This document shows positions 28,401 through 35,709 of a stretch of 64,000 nt of DNA, one piece after another. Both the position numbers and the translations under genes were made by a program. Within the stretch, counting starts at the first letter, position 1; each line of letters starts with the position of its first letter. Source of the stretch: Eubacterium sp. (lineage in GTDB: Bacteria; Bacillota; Clostridia; Lachnospirales; Lachnospiraceae); contig JAFRWY010000080.1 in NCBI GenBank assembly GCA_017437905.1, positions 1-64,000 on the forward strand, in the 5' to 3' direction. Below the pieces are notes generated by a model. It was not told the origin of the DNA, ran no database searches, and saw nothing but the letters and a program-made list of their open reading frames with translations.

Positions 28401-29306
28401 TACGCCATGTCCGTCCCATGCCGCACCCAGGATTCCGGCACAATGCACACCGTGATTGGCGTCTTTCCAGTATTCCATCTGCCCGTTCGTGCTCTGCCAG
28501 GTGGCATTGTAACCGTACTCGCCACAGCCGAGAGCCTTCTGTTCCTCCTCCGTGAACCGGTAAATGACCGGTGCAAGATCCTGATTCGTCGGATCGATCG
28601 GTGTATCGATCACTGCCACAATGATCGGATCCCCTTCCATATTGGAGCCGGTGGCACCGAAACCCGGTACATGTACGGAGGAGACTCCGGCCTGATCCTT
28701 CAGCGAAAATGCGACCTCATCCGTGCATGCCCACTGCAGTCCGGTAAGATCCGCGATCTCATCCGCCTCCGCCACGCCCGAGAGATCTCCGACGTTTTCG
28801 ATGGCACTCTCCATCCCCGAACCGGTATCCGTAACCTCCACGATATAGTTTGGCTCCGCAAATACCACCCGTGGATCCTCTGCCAGGGTATACAGCAATT
28901 CCTCCGTGGACATACCCTCTTCCCGGATCATCTCGATCCGGACGGTATCCGACGGCTCCTCTGCCGTTTCCGAAGCTGCATCCTCTGGAGCCGTATCATA
29001 CTGTTCCTCCACCGCCGCATCCACATGTTCCGCAGCGATCTCCATGATCTCCTCGGATCCTTCCGAAACCTCCGGTGTTCCTTTTTTTCCCTCTGAAACA
29101 GAAACGTCCGGATCGATCCCCACGATCACTACGCCTTCCTCGTACGGTCCGGCTTCAATCAGTGACGGGATCTCCCCGGCCCATGCAGCCATTTCCCCTG
29201 ATTTATCTTCATTCACAGCTTCCGCCCGTGCTACCGGTGTCCCGCCGATCCCTCCGACAAGAACCGCCACAGCAAGCGCAGCTGCTACTTTTCTTCTGAA
29301 ACTCAT
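25470..29306 (-). CDS. Secreted S8 serine protease with kelch and wall-binding repeats
   Basis: A 1,278-residue exported subtilase. ATG 29306 opens a clear signal peptide (MSFRRKVAAALAVAVLVGG, cleavage near ARAEA) and has GAAAGGA upstream. The propeptide-like stretch (60-160) contains FAEPNYIVEV. The catalytic triad is Asp in VIDTPID (about 234), His in NHGVHCAG (about 285) and Ser in NGTSMATP (about 630). An IPT/TIG-like domain (GYHFGD...VENPDGRSG) and four to five kelch-like repeats (LYYLP, KLYVAGASV, TLYVVGYWSV, EIYVYDAL) follow. About 200 residues of choline-binding-type repeats (WYYFNKDGYM, TGWKK) end the protein and would hold it on the wall. It probably processes surface proteins or peptides. 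Confidence 0.92.
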   Translation of the reverse strand: MSFRRKVAAALAVAVLVGGIGGTPVARAEAVNEDKSGEMAAWAGEIPSLIEAGPYEEGVVIVGIDPDVSVSEGKKGTPEVSEGSEEIMEIAAEHVDAAVEEQYDTAPEDAASETAEEPSDTVRIEMIREEGMSTEELLYTLAEDPRVVFAEPNYIVEVTDTGSGMESAIENVGDLSGVAEADEIADLTGLQWACTDEVAFSLKDQAGVSSVHVPGFGATGSNMEGDPIIVAVIDTPIDPTNQDLAPVIYRFTEEEQKALGCGEYGYNATWQSTNGQMEYWKDANHGVHCAGILGAAWDGHGVSGVASNVRIVSIQNHTNDGNTSLINALRAFAFVKKANEYGIPIRVTSNSFGLLQHSVALDAAVRELGEQYGVVSVFAAGNANKDLGTITEMSGILGDNPYVIVVAATDVDEKRASFSNYGSSVVDLGAPGVDILSTVMRANSSYIADAVPTANVRYEGFEEASSDVSIRRVSLDAENGFVPWIDGEVTRTGADAPHFMGSFAGEIPFSMEGGEDTERYVQLHFGDVESAGSPLYVGFSFYTPNAATSVLLFEKDTDGKYQKIDGENVARCRGTNWCVTGAELGENADRKDLDVIAVFSSENTSSDILYLDSVGVGTKRVPYTYLNGTSMATPLVAGAVALFAAKDRNLSGEELASEVKASIRSVTSMKGVTKSGGMLDLGGSYVGKAPVITEAVYEEGLITLGGYHFGDSVGRIRIIQRLVGQNGITLYDSSKDKEQAGLTWSDKTIKVAFDGSDAGIVQVMVENPDGRSGSRTLMTKPTAAVYETVLPLDTELGDLYQMEAPGDYDATGKLVGLEDRLYYLPTMTMVERQPFIKTMRVYDIASKTWSDAPELPEALADVSAAISGGKLYVAGASVDYSYGEVGSYNNNAKERIYCYDPATSRWRKCSVDGVSIYSSIVNCDGTLYVVGYWSVSVYDPEAGATDMVVEMPDGYVAPSVAAMDGEIYVYDALNYSFGVIRPETGTYTDLSDALPSIVTFQNGDPEENAATRKGTLVPSKEGILLVGPSSKSSPSDQVLSDTFLLKNGEKKFKAYPKRMSDAKVKVSVAATYRGWLYAIGSTSLDPGYTFFRATAMSVDEYPGDIPRREDTAVWKHNSRGWWLEYADGSYAASEWVKWKGTWYYFNKDGYMAKNEWRDGWWLGKNGAQKYKGKGRWRHNRTGWWYEDSLGWYASDQWLKIDGDWYHFAKSGYIETGWKKIGEKWYFFNKDGIMQTGWKKSSGKWYYLGTDGAMVTSGTVRLPGEVTYEFDADGVCVNP

Positions 29307-29341
29307 TCCCTCTGTCCTTTCAAAACGCAGGTTTCGCACCG

Positions 29342-29370
29342 ACGGCCTCCGCCTGTCACGCGGAGGCCGT
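29342..29370. terminator. GC-rich hairpin before subtilase gene
   Basis: ACGGCCTCCGC (29342-29352) and GCGGAGGCCGT (29360-29370) form a perfect 11-base-pair stem between the metallo-hydrolase stop and the subtilase start. No T tract follows, and no separate promoter fits in the remaining 36 bases, so partial read-through into the subtilase is likely. Confidence 0.6.
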
Positions 29371-29393
29371 AAGCCCGTAATATTTTCCGATGA

Positions 29394-30032
29394 TCAATAA
29401 AGCATCTTTACCTCAACACGGATGGGCGAATCCACGGAATCCCTGAAGATCTCGGCATCCGTCCTTTTTCCGACGATGCTTCCGTAATGTGTCGGGATGA
29501 CAACCTTCGGGCGGATATGGTTCACAAGTCTTGCCGCCTCCCGTGCATCCATGGTATAAACCCCTCCGATGGGCACCAGTGCGATATCGCAGACCACATT
29601 CAGTGCCTCTGCGGTCTCGTCCGTGTCACCGGCGATATAGATCCGCTGTCCGCCGATCATAAGCACATAACCGACCCAGCCCGCCGACTTCGGATGGAAG
29701 GGCTTGCCGATATTATAGGCCGCAACCGTCTCGAACCGGAAATCATTGATCGTATATTCCTCACCCGGCTTCACGGTATGGATCTCCTGTACCATATGCT
29801 CCACCGTCTTTGCCTTGTCCGCCATGGTTTCCGGTACCACGAGCACCGTCTTCTCACAGGCAACCCGCATGATATCATCCGGGGAGAAATGATCCACATG
29901 ATCATGCGTGATCAGGATCAGATCCGCATTCTTCGGTTCTCTCCGCATCTGGAAGGGATCGATATAAACCCTTCTGTCACCTTCGTATATCTTTATACTG
30001 TTCTGTGTATAAACCTCAATATCCCTGGTCAT
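29394..30032 (-). CDS. Metallo-beta-lactamase-fold hydrolase
   Basis: A 212-residue cytosolic hydrolase of the UPF0173/UlaG-like group. It has the metal-binding loop THDHVDHFS at about residues 50-58, a later GDTDE loop (IYIAGDTDETAEAL) and the histidine in VIPTHYGSIVG. Substrates of this group include lactones and phosphodiesters; none can be named here. ATG 30032 has GGCAGGAGG six bases upstream. It is divergent from the TetR gene, with a TATAAT (30104-30109) on the minus strand that could be its -10 box. Confidence 0.9.
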   Translation of the reverse strand: MTRDIEVYTQNSIKIYEGDRRVYIDPFQMRREPKNADLILITHDHVDHFSPDDIMRVACEKTVLVVPETMADKAKTVEHMVQEIHTVKPGEEYTINDFRFETVAAYNIGKPFHPKSAGWVGYVLMIGGQRIYIAGDTDETAEALNVVCDIALVPIGGVYTMDAREAARLVNHIRPKVVIPTHYGSIVGKRTDAEIFRDSVDSPIRVEVKMLY

Positions 30033-30227
30033 TTTTACCTCCTGCCTTTTCAAAATGACGTCCGCGGATCCGCGACAGCATGTTCCTCACCCTCAATACA
30101 GATATTATACTCTTTTTTTGTGACAAAAAAAAGAACAAGTGCACGAACTTTACGCCTTTTTCTCTCATCTTCTTTCTGTTATAATAGCAACGGAACACAA
30201 CACCGCCTTCAAAGAGGAGAATGATCC

Positions 30228-30800
30228 ATGAACGAATCCGATGAACGCTACAGCACGGCAGAGGACGCCATCTACGAATCCTTCTTTCTCCTGATGCAGG
30301 AGAAGGATCTTGATAAGATCACCGTATCCGATGTGATCAAGAAAGCCGGGATCGTCCGCAGTACATTTTACAATCATTATGAGAATATCCCCGCACTGCT
30401 TACCGCCGTGGAGGACCGCACCATACAGGATATCTTCCGGCTGATGGAGAGCTTCCATCCGAAGAACGACAAAGACATGTGCTTCTCCTACTTTCTGGCC
30501 ATCTGCAATTATACCCGGAAGAACCGGTTCCTTGCACATCTTCTGAAGAGTCCGCGGGAGGACGCTTTTTTCGAAAAGGCGATCACCATGTTCCATAAAT
30601 ACGTTTCAAATGTAACCCAGACCCAGAAAGCGGCTCCCCGGAAGAAGACGGAATTCTCCTTCATGATCGCCAGCGCCATCGGCAGCACCATCGGCGTCCT
30701 GCATAAATGGACGGCGGAGAATTTCGAAACCCCGGCAGAGGAAGTAGCCGGGCTGATGTCGAAGGTTTTCCTGTCCGGGATACTGCCATATCTGTCGTAA
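30228..30800 (+). CDS. TetR/AcrR family regulator
   Basis: A 190-residue repressor-type protein. The N-terminal helix-turn-helix, ITVSDVIKKAGIVRSTFYNHYEN (about residues 33-55), is a standard TetR signature; the all-helical C-terminal half would bind a ligand. AGAGGAG stands eight bases before the ATG, and TATAAT (30180-30185) is a good -10 with a poor -35. The neighbours are a divergent metallo-hydrolase and a convergent acyl-ligase operon; either could be its target. Confidence 0.92.
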   Translation: MNESDERYSTAEDAIYESFFLLMQEKDLDKITVSDVIKKAGIVRSTFYNHYENIPALLTAVEDRTIQDIFRLMESFHPKNDKDMCFSYFLAICNYTRKNRFLAHLLKSPREDAFFEKAITMFHKYVSNVTQTQKAAPRKKTEFSFMIASAIGSTIGVLHKWTAENFETPAEEVAGLMSKVFLSGILPYLS

Positions 30801-30855
30801 GAGACAGGGCGGGAACCCGGAGTTTGAGCCGGGAATGAAATATCGAAAACAGCAT

Positions 30856-30891
30856 GAACGGGGACAGGTGCAGACGCACCCGTCCCCGTTC
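30856..30891. terminator. Strong hairpin between convergent genes
   Basis: GAACGGGGAC/GTCCCCGTTC and an inner GGTGC/GCACC form a long stem between the TetR gene and the ligase gene. It lacks a T tract. The segment GGGACAGGT also occurs in the hairpin at 62745. Confidence 0.7.
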
Positions 30892-31009
30892 GTACTGTGT
30901 CTATCCCTGATACTCCGCCCGACCCCCACCGTGACGGATCTTCTGCAGTTCCTTCGGATTCTACCGCAGCTTACCCTCTGCGGCTCCCCGCAGGTGTTAT
31001 GCACCGGTC

Positions 31010-32536
31010 TCAGTCATCGATCTCTGCTTCGGGACGTTTGATCTTTCCGGTTGCATTTCTGTGGAACGGATTCTTCCGTACCACAAGACCTGTGATCTGG
31101 CGGTAGGAGGGCTGGGGACGATTGTATGCATCCAGCACTGCCTGCAGGCTGTTCTTTATCGTCTCCTCATCCAGGCTCTTCATCTTCACCACATCCTGAT
31201 CCGGATAGATCCGTGCGGTAAGGCCGTTATTCTCACCGGTGACGATCACTTCGCCCACCAGCGGGTTCAGGCCCAGTTTATTCTCAATCTCCTCCGGGGA
31301 GACATTCTCACCGTTTGAGAGGATGATCAGGTTCTTCACACGTCCGTTGATGAACAGGAATCCGTCCTCATCCAGATATCCCTTGTCACCGGTATGGAGC
31401 CAGCCATCCGCCAGGGTCTCCTCTGTTTCCTTCGGCATCTTGTAGTATCCCTGCATGACACTGCTGCCCTGCACCTGGATCTCCCCGTCCACAAAACGGA
31501 TCTTTACGTTCGGAAGGGGTTTGCCGATGGAACCGGCCTTATGCTCCGCCGGTGTGTTGGAACTGATGACCGGAGAGCACTCGGACATACCGTAGCCTTC
31601 CAGCACCTGCACGCCGTACTCTGCCAGCTTCTCTATATAGAACGGGTCGAGATGAGCACCACCCGTGAAAATGATCTTCAGGTTTCCGCCGAATACCTGT
31701 GCCGCAACCGCAGCCTTCGGAATCGCCGGATCGATAACGGAAAGACGCTTGTAGATGGTTTCGATCATGAGCGGAACCATCAGCATGACTTCCGGCTTGT
31801 AGATGCCCATGTTGCGGACCATGTGCATAAAGTTATCATTGATGCAGATCACTGCGCCGAGGGAGAATCCCTTCAGCCAGTCCATCACCAGACAGAAGGC
31901 ATGATGTACCGGAAGTACGCTCATCAGAACGCAGCCCGGATCCGCCGAATAGTTCACGGATGCCACATTGTCTGCCAGGTTGGCCTGTGTGAGCATAACG
32001 CCCTTGGCCTTGCCTGTGGTTCCGGAGGTATAGATCAGTGTTGCGATCTCCGACTCCTTACGGCCCTCCACATCTTCGGTATCCACGCCGGCCGCCTTCA
32101 GATCCGCAAGTGTCACCGCCCCCTCTGCGGGGCCCTCCTGCAGCAGCCAGATCTTCCGGAGCATCGGACAGTTCTTTGCAAAGATCTCCGCGTAGGCTGC
32201 AAGCCGCGGTGTCAGGAACAGTGCTTCCGCATCGGCATCGGTCAGAAGTGCCGTCAGATCCTCTGCCGGAAGTCCCGCATCCAGCGGTACGGCGATGTTC
32301 TGGCCGGTGGTGATCCCGAGGTAAGCGGCGATCCAGCTGACGGACGCATTTCCGATCAGGGAAATGTGTGCCCCCTGAAACCCTTCAGCCTTAAGCCCTT
32401 TTCGTACCGCTGCGATGCTCTCGCCCAGCTCGCGGTAGCTGATCCCGATCACTTCCTTCTTCTCCAGCCTGCGTACTGCGGGAAGCTCCGCATACGACTT
32501 TTCTGCATGATCCCATATCTCACGAATTGTTTTCAT
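31010..32536 (-). CDS. Acyl-AMP/acyl-CoA ligase
   Basis: A 508-residue adenylate-forming enzyme that would activate a carboxylic acid and pass it to coenzyme A or to the carrier protein encoded just upstream. Core motifs are the P-loop YTSGTTGKAKG (about 180), GYGMSE near 320, WLHTGDKGYLDEDGFLFINGR near 395 and the C-terminal lysine in NATGKIKRPE. The sequence is closest in feel to long-chain fatty acyl ligases rather than D-alanine ligases. The ATG at 32536 has GGTGGGAG upstream. The gene order is condensation-like protein, carrier, ligase, with gaps of 72 and 38 bases. Confidence 0.9.
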   Translation of the reverse strand: MKTIREIWDHAEKSYAELPAVRRLEKKEVIGISYRELGESIAAVRKGLKAEGFQGAHISLIGNASVSWIAAYLGITTGQNIAVPLDAGLPAEDLTALLTDADAEALFLTPRLAAYAEIFAKNCPMLRKIWLLQEGPAEGAVTLADLKAAGVDTEDVEGRKESEIATLIYTSGTTGKAKGVMLTQANLADNVASVNYSADPGCVLMSVLPVHHAFCLVMDWLKGFSLGAVICINDNFMHMVRNMGIYKPEVMLMVPLMIETIYKRLSVIDPAIPKAAVAAQVFGGNLKIIFTGGAHLDPFYIEKLAEYGVQVLEGYGMSECSPVISSNTPAEHKAGSIGKPLPNVKIRFVDGEIQVQGSSVMQGYYKMPKETEETLADGWLHTGDKGYLDEDGFLFINGRVKNLIILSNGENVSPEEIENKLGLNPLVGEVIVTGENNGLTARIYPDQDVVKMKSLDEETIKNSLQAVLDAYNRPQPSYRQITGLVVRKNPFHRNATGKIKRPEAEIDD

Positions 32537-32574
32537 TTCTCCCACCTTCTCTGTATATAAACGGATTGTTCCTG

Positions 32575-32805
32575 TTAAGCAGCCATCGGAATCACGCCCA
32601 GCGCATCGCCGATGGTAAGTACATTCTTCATTTCCTCCGGATCCAGCTCCAGATCAAATGCATCCTCCAGCTCACCAAGGAAGGACATAAAGTCCAGGGA
32701 ACTGAATCCCAGATCCTCACGGAACCGCATATCATCTGTCATATCTTCAACCTTCACTTCGCAATACTGTGCAACGATATTCTTAAACTCCCTGGACTTA
32801 TCCAT
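32575..32805 (-). CDS. Acyl carrier protein
   Basis: A 76-residue acidic carrier protein. The phosphopantetheine serine is in DLGFSSLDFMSFLGELED; the canonical DSL is replaced by SSL, as in several dedicated carriers. Its place between an acyl ligase and a condensation-like gene suggests a specialised pathway rather than general fatty acid synthesis. AAGGAG precedes the ATG. Confidence 0.9.
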   Translation of the reverse strand: MDKSREFKNIVAQYCEVKVEDMTDDMRFREDLGFSSLDFMSFLGELEDAFDLELDPEEMKNVLTIGDALGVIPMAA

Positions 32806-32877
32806 CTTTCTAACTCCTTTTTCCTTAATTTGAAATGTATTTGACTATGTGAAATGCGCCGCCCTCCGGCCCGCATG

Positions 32878-34263
32878 TTAAACCCGTTTCATCAGTTCCC
32901 CGAGGGTAATGTCCGGATTCGAAATACCCGTGAAGAGGATCCGCATCATGTAGTAGTACATCAGCTCCATATCTTTCTCTGTCAGTTTCACTGTCTGATA
33001 ATGATAGGAGAAGTTCATGCCGCCGCTCTCCGTATGAGAAACCGTAAGGTACATCTTCTTGGTGGCTGCACCGTTGGCAAACCATTTGTTGTGCATCTGA
33101 AGATCCTTGATGTAAGCATTATCCGCACGTACCGGAAGCGGCTGATAGGTCAGGTAACAGCTTTCGTAGGTGGTGTCGTCCGGTGTCTTGTACCGGCGCT
33201 TCATCTCCTGACGGATCAGTTCCGGATCGTAATTGCTGTGCATGTAGATCCGGTTCTGTACATTCTGGATCTCATAAGCTGCCGAGAGGAAGTCCATGTC
33301 TGCCGGAAGTACGGTACGGCAGGGGAACATGATCGTCCGGCTTCCGCCTGACGTCCACTCGTCATGAGTGCTCCGGCGGGAGATGAAGTTCTCCACCGTG
33401 ATGTCCTCCTGTCCGTCGTTGACCTTGGACAGGTAGGTACGAATGCTGAGCAACAGGAGGTTCGTCATGGAGATCTGGTGGTTCAGGCAGAAGTCGATCA
33501 GGCCCCGTGTCGGTTCGGGCTCCAGTACATAATCCTTCACTGCCACGAACAGCTTCTCTCTCTCAATGTCCGCTGCACGAAGGTTCTTGTTCTTATGCTT
33601 CTTTCTTGCCTCCTCCAGAACCGAGGGTCCCTGGATATCGGAGTACAGGGGCTCGCCAAGAGCATCCAGCTGATCATCCCAGAACTTTTTATCCTTCGCA
33701 AAACGCTTTTCATTTTCGGCCTTCTGCAGATCCTTCGCCAGTACGGTTTCAAAATCCGCCAGATCCCCCGGGTACTCAGCCCCGAATGCGTAATGTGTGT
33801 AGAGCTTCATGAGATCATTGACCATGACCACCAGTCCGCAGGAATCGATGAGGCGGTGATCCATGTGAATGAAGAATCCGTTGTATCCCTCGGGAAGCTT
33901 CATCATGAAGATATCGCACATCGGCCGGTTGTCTCCGTCCATTGTCTCATAGGCCCACTGCTGCATCAGGTTGTCAGCCTCTTCCATGGTCATCCCCGAC
34001 AGATCCTTCAGCGGAATGTCTCTTGTCTCCTTCTTCACAAGGTACTGCCGGATCACTCCGTCCTTGTCCGGCTTTGTGAAACGAAGCCGCAGGCATCCGT
34101 ATCTCTGATACTCCAGCTGGATACATTTCTTCAGAATGTCGAAATCCAGGTTTGCCTTCAGGGATGCGATGATGCTGAGTCCGGACACCTGCTGTGTCTT
34201 ATACTCGCGGATCCACTGGTAATGCATGTTCTGTGCTGCTGTGAGCTTGTACTCTTTTCTCAT
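32878..34263 (-). CDS. Condensation-domain-like acyltransferase
   Basis: A 461-residue protein of the condensation/PapA/alcohol acyltransferase superfamily. The active-site motif is HMDHRLIDSCG (about 142-152), the HHxxxDG motif with the first His replaced by Met-Asp-His and the Gly displaced. A later segment, TSGGSRTIMFPCRT, matches the second conserved region. Such enzymes join an acyl or aminoacyl group from a carrier protein to an amine or alcohol. It is first in an operon with the carrier protein and ligase. A long inverted repeat upstream (34389-34421) suggests regulation. Confidence 0.82.
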   Translation of the reverse strand: MRKEYKLTAAQNMHYQWIREYKTQQVSGLSIIASLKANLDFDILKKCIQLEYQRYGCLRLRFTKPDKDGVIRQYLVKKETRDIPLKDLSGMTMEEADNLMQQWAYETMDGDNRPMCDIFMMKLPEGYNGFFIHMDHRLIDSCGLVVMVNDLMKLYTHYAFGAEYPGDLADFETVLAKDLQKAENEKRFAKDKKFWDDQLDALGEPLYSDIQGPSVLEEARKKHKNKNLRAADIEREKLFVAVKDYVLEPEPTRGLIDFCLNHQISMTNLLLLSIRTYLSKVNDGQEDITVENFISRRSTHDEWTSGGSRTIMFPCRTVLPADMDFLSAAYEIQNVQNRIYMHSNYDPELIRQEMKRRYKTPDDTTYESCYLTYQPLPVRADNAYIKDLQMHNKWFANGAATKKMYLTVSHTESGGMNFSYHYQTVKLTEKDMELMYYYMMRILFTGISNPDITLGELMKRV

Positions 34264-34388
34264 TGCGAAGGTTCCTCCTTTGCTTTTGCCTTGCTCTTCC
34301 TCTTGACAGGCGTGAATCTATCACATCTTTTTTTGATATGCAATACCCCTTCCGACTTAATGAACACATTTGAAAAAGTGACCACAAC

Positions 34389-34421
34389 ATATCAAACACA
34401 GTTGAAAAAAGTGTTTGATAT
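34389..34421. promoter_or_regulatory. Large inverted-repeat operator candidate
   Basis: ATATCAAACAC (34389-34399) and GTGTTTGATAT (34411-34421) are perfect 11-base arms separated by 11 bases. A matching half-site TTTGATATG lies at 34332-34340, nearer the start codon. The position, 126-158 bases upstream of the condensation-like gene, fits an operator. No clean -35/-10 pair was recognised. Confidence 0.6.
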
Positions 34422-34489
34422 TTCCCAAATCTCTTCGTATCCTCGCGGAGCATTTCTCTGAGGGGGGAGATTGCACTCCCACTGAGATA

Positions 34490-34590
34490 AAAAAACCGCC
34501 GGCAGTCATGCCGACGGTCAGATAACGGGATCGGACCTGTGTCAGCTGACGCTGACACAGATCCCGCGCCAAGTCTCGCGGGCGAGACTT
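34490..34590 (-). terminator. Cluster of three hairpins after hydrolase
   Basis: Three successive stems lie after the hydrolase stop. The last on the minus strand, near 34490-34515 (CCGTCGGCATG pairing across to TGCCGGCGG), is followed by a T run and is the likely intrinsic terminator of the MBOAT-SGNH-hydrolase operon. Confidence 0.65.
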
Positions 34591-34622
34591 GAAACAATAT
34601 ATTAAACTATCCGAAGTCAGGT

Positions 34623-35672
34623 TCAGTCGTATCTCCGGAAGAATTCCCGCACCTTCCTCATGTAAAGCTTCGGTGCCACGTAGGAAGAGCAAAGATGCCG
34701 CGCCCGGGGAACCAGCACCAGTTCCTTCGGCGACTGACAAAGCTCATAATTCCTCCGGGAGTTTTCCGGCCATACATAGGTATCCCTCTCTCCGTGGAAG
34801 AAAAGAACCGGCAGTTTGTTCTTCGCCAGCGCCCGGGTGGTGTCCGTCTGTCTCATGCCGAAATGTCCGAAGATCCGGCAGAAAAGATCCACACGGATCA
34901 GCAGAAGTCCGATCCGGTGAAGGTGGAACCATCCGGATGCGATGTCCCGGAGCTGCTGCTTCATGGAATGGAAACCGCAGTCCGCGATGACGCCGCGCAC
35001 CTCCTCCGGCAGCTTATATCCGGCAGCAAGAAGGACTGTGGTAGCTCCCATGGACTGTCCGTAAAGATAGATCGGCAGCCCCTCCGGATTCCGCGAATGC
35101 AGTTTTTCGATCCAGGCCCGCACATCCTGCTTCTCCTTCGCACCGAAGGTGATATAGGAGCCCTCGCTCTCTCCGCAGCAGCGCTGATCGATAAAGAGCA
35201 GGCTGCAATGCTCCCCATACAGCAGCTTCGCGATATGCGCGATGCTTCCGAACCGGGTTCCCCGGTAGCCATGGCTGAGGAGCACGATACGCTTCGGATT
35301 CTCCGCCGGAAGGTAGGAGGCATGCAGCCTGAGACCGTCCCGGCTGCGGATATACCAATCCTCCATCTCCTTAGCCTCGCACCAGGCCTTGGAAGCATTG
35401 TATTCCTCTTCATATCCGTTTCTCGGATGATTGATCTGGGTATGCCGGAGCAGGAGCCATTTGTTCCGGTTGGGGTTTTCCGAAGTTTTCGTATTCTCCC
35501 GATCCTTATCCTTCCGTTTCTTTCCTGCATAGGTGATAAAATGGAAGAATGGCCAGCCCGTGGCCAGGTAGAATATCTCCGCCGCCAGAACTCCCACTGA
35601 CAGTCCCAGGATCCATCCTGTTTTATTCGACTTTTCTCCCGTACACGGTTTTTGTTCTTTCGATCGTTTCAT
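34623..35672 (-). CDS. Membrane-anchored alpha/beta hydrolase
   Basis: A 349-residue protein with one N-terminal membrane helix (about 20-45) and an extracytoplasmic or membrane-side alpha/beta hydrolase. The triad is Ser in YGQSMGATT (about 195), Asp in GERDTYVWP and His in RARHLCSS. HGYRGTR forms the oxyanion loop. It resembles YqkD/BAAT-like esterases; the substrate is unknown. The start at 35672 has AAGGA four bases upstream. It is last in an operon with the SGNH and MBOAT genes, so it may remove or transfer acyl groups at the surface. Confidence 0.87.
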   Translation of the reverse strand: MKRSKEQKPCTGEKSNKTGWILGLSVGVLAAEIFYLATGWPFFHFITYAGKKRKDKDRENTKTSENPNRNKWLLLRHTQINHPRNGYEEEYNASKAWCEAKEMEDWYIRSRDGLRLHASYLPAENPKRIVLLSHGYRGTRFGSIAHIAKLLYGEHCSLLFIDQRCCGESEGSYITFGAKEKQDVRAWIEKLHSRNPEGLPIYLYGQSMGATTVLLAAGYKLPEEVRGVIADCGFHSMKQQLRDIASGWFHLHRIGLLLIRVDLFCRIFGHFGMRQTDTTRALAKNKLPVLFFHGERDTYVWPENSRRNYELCQSPKELVLVPRARHLCSSYVAPKLYMRKVREFFRRYD

Positions 35673-35709
35673 GTTATCCTTCAAAGACAGTGATCCCTCT
35701 CCTTACGGA

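Larger units (their letters stand above)
34264..34622. other. Regulatory and terminator region
   Basis: No gene. From left to right: the leader of the condensation operon, the 11-base-arm inverted repeat, and three hairpins that follow the hydrolase gene (near 34490-34515; 34538-34559 TGTGTCAGC/GCTGACACA; 34571-34590 AAGTCTCG/CGAGACTT). Confidence 0.65.

Noticed and set aside
30892..31009. Small coding remnant on the minus strand
   Set aside because: One frame reads NPKELQKIRHGGG but has a stop just upstream and no start; too short to support.
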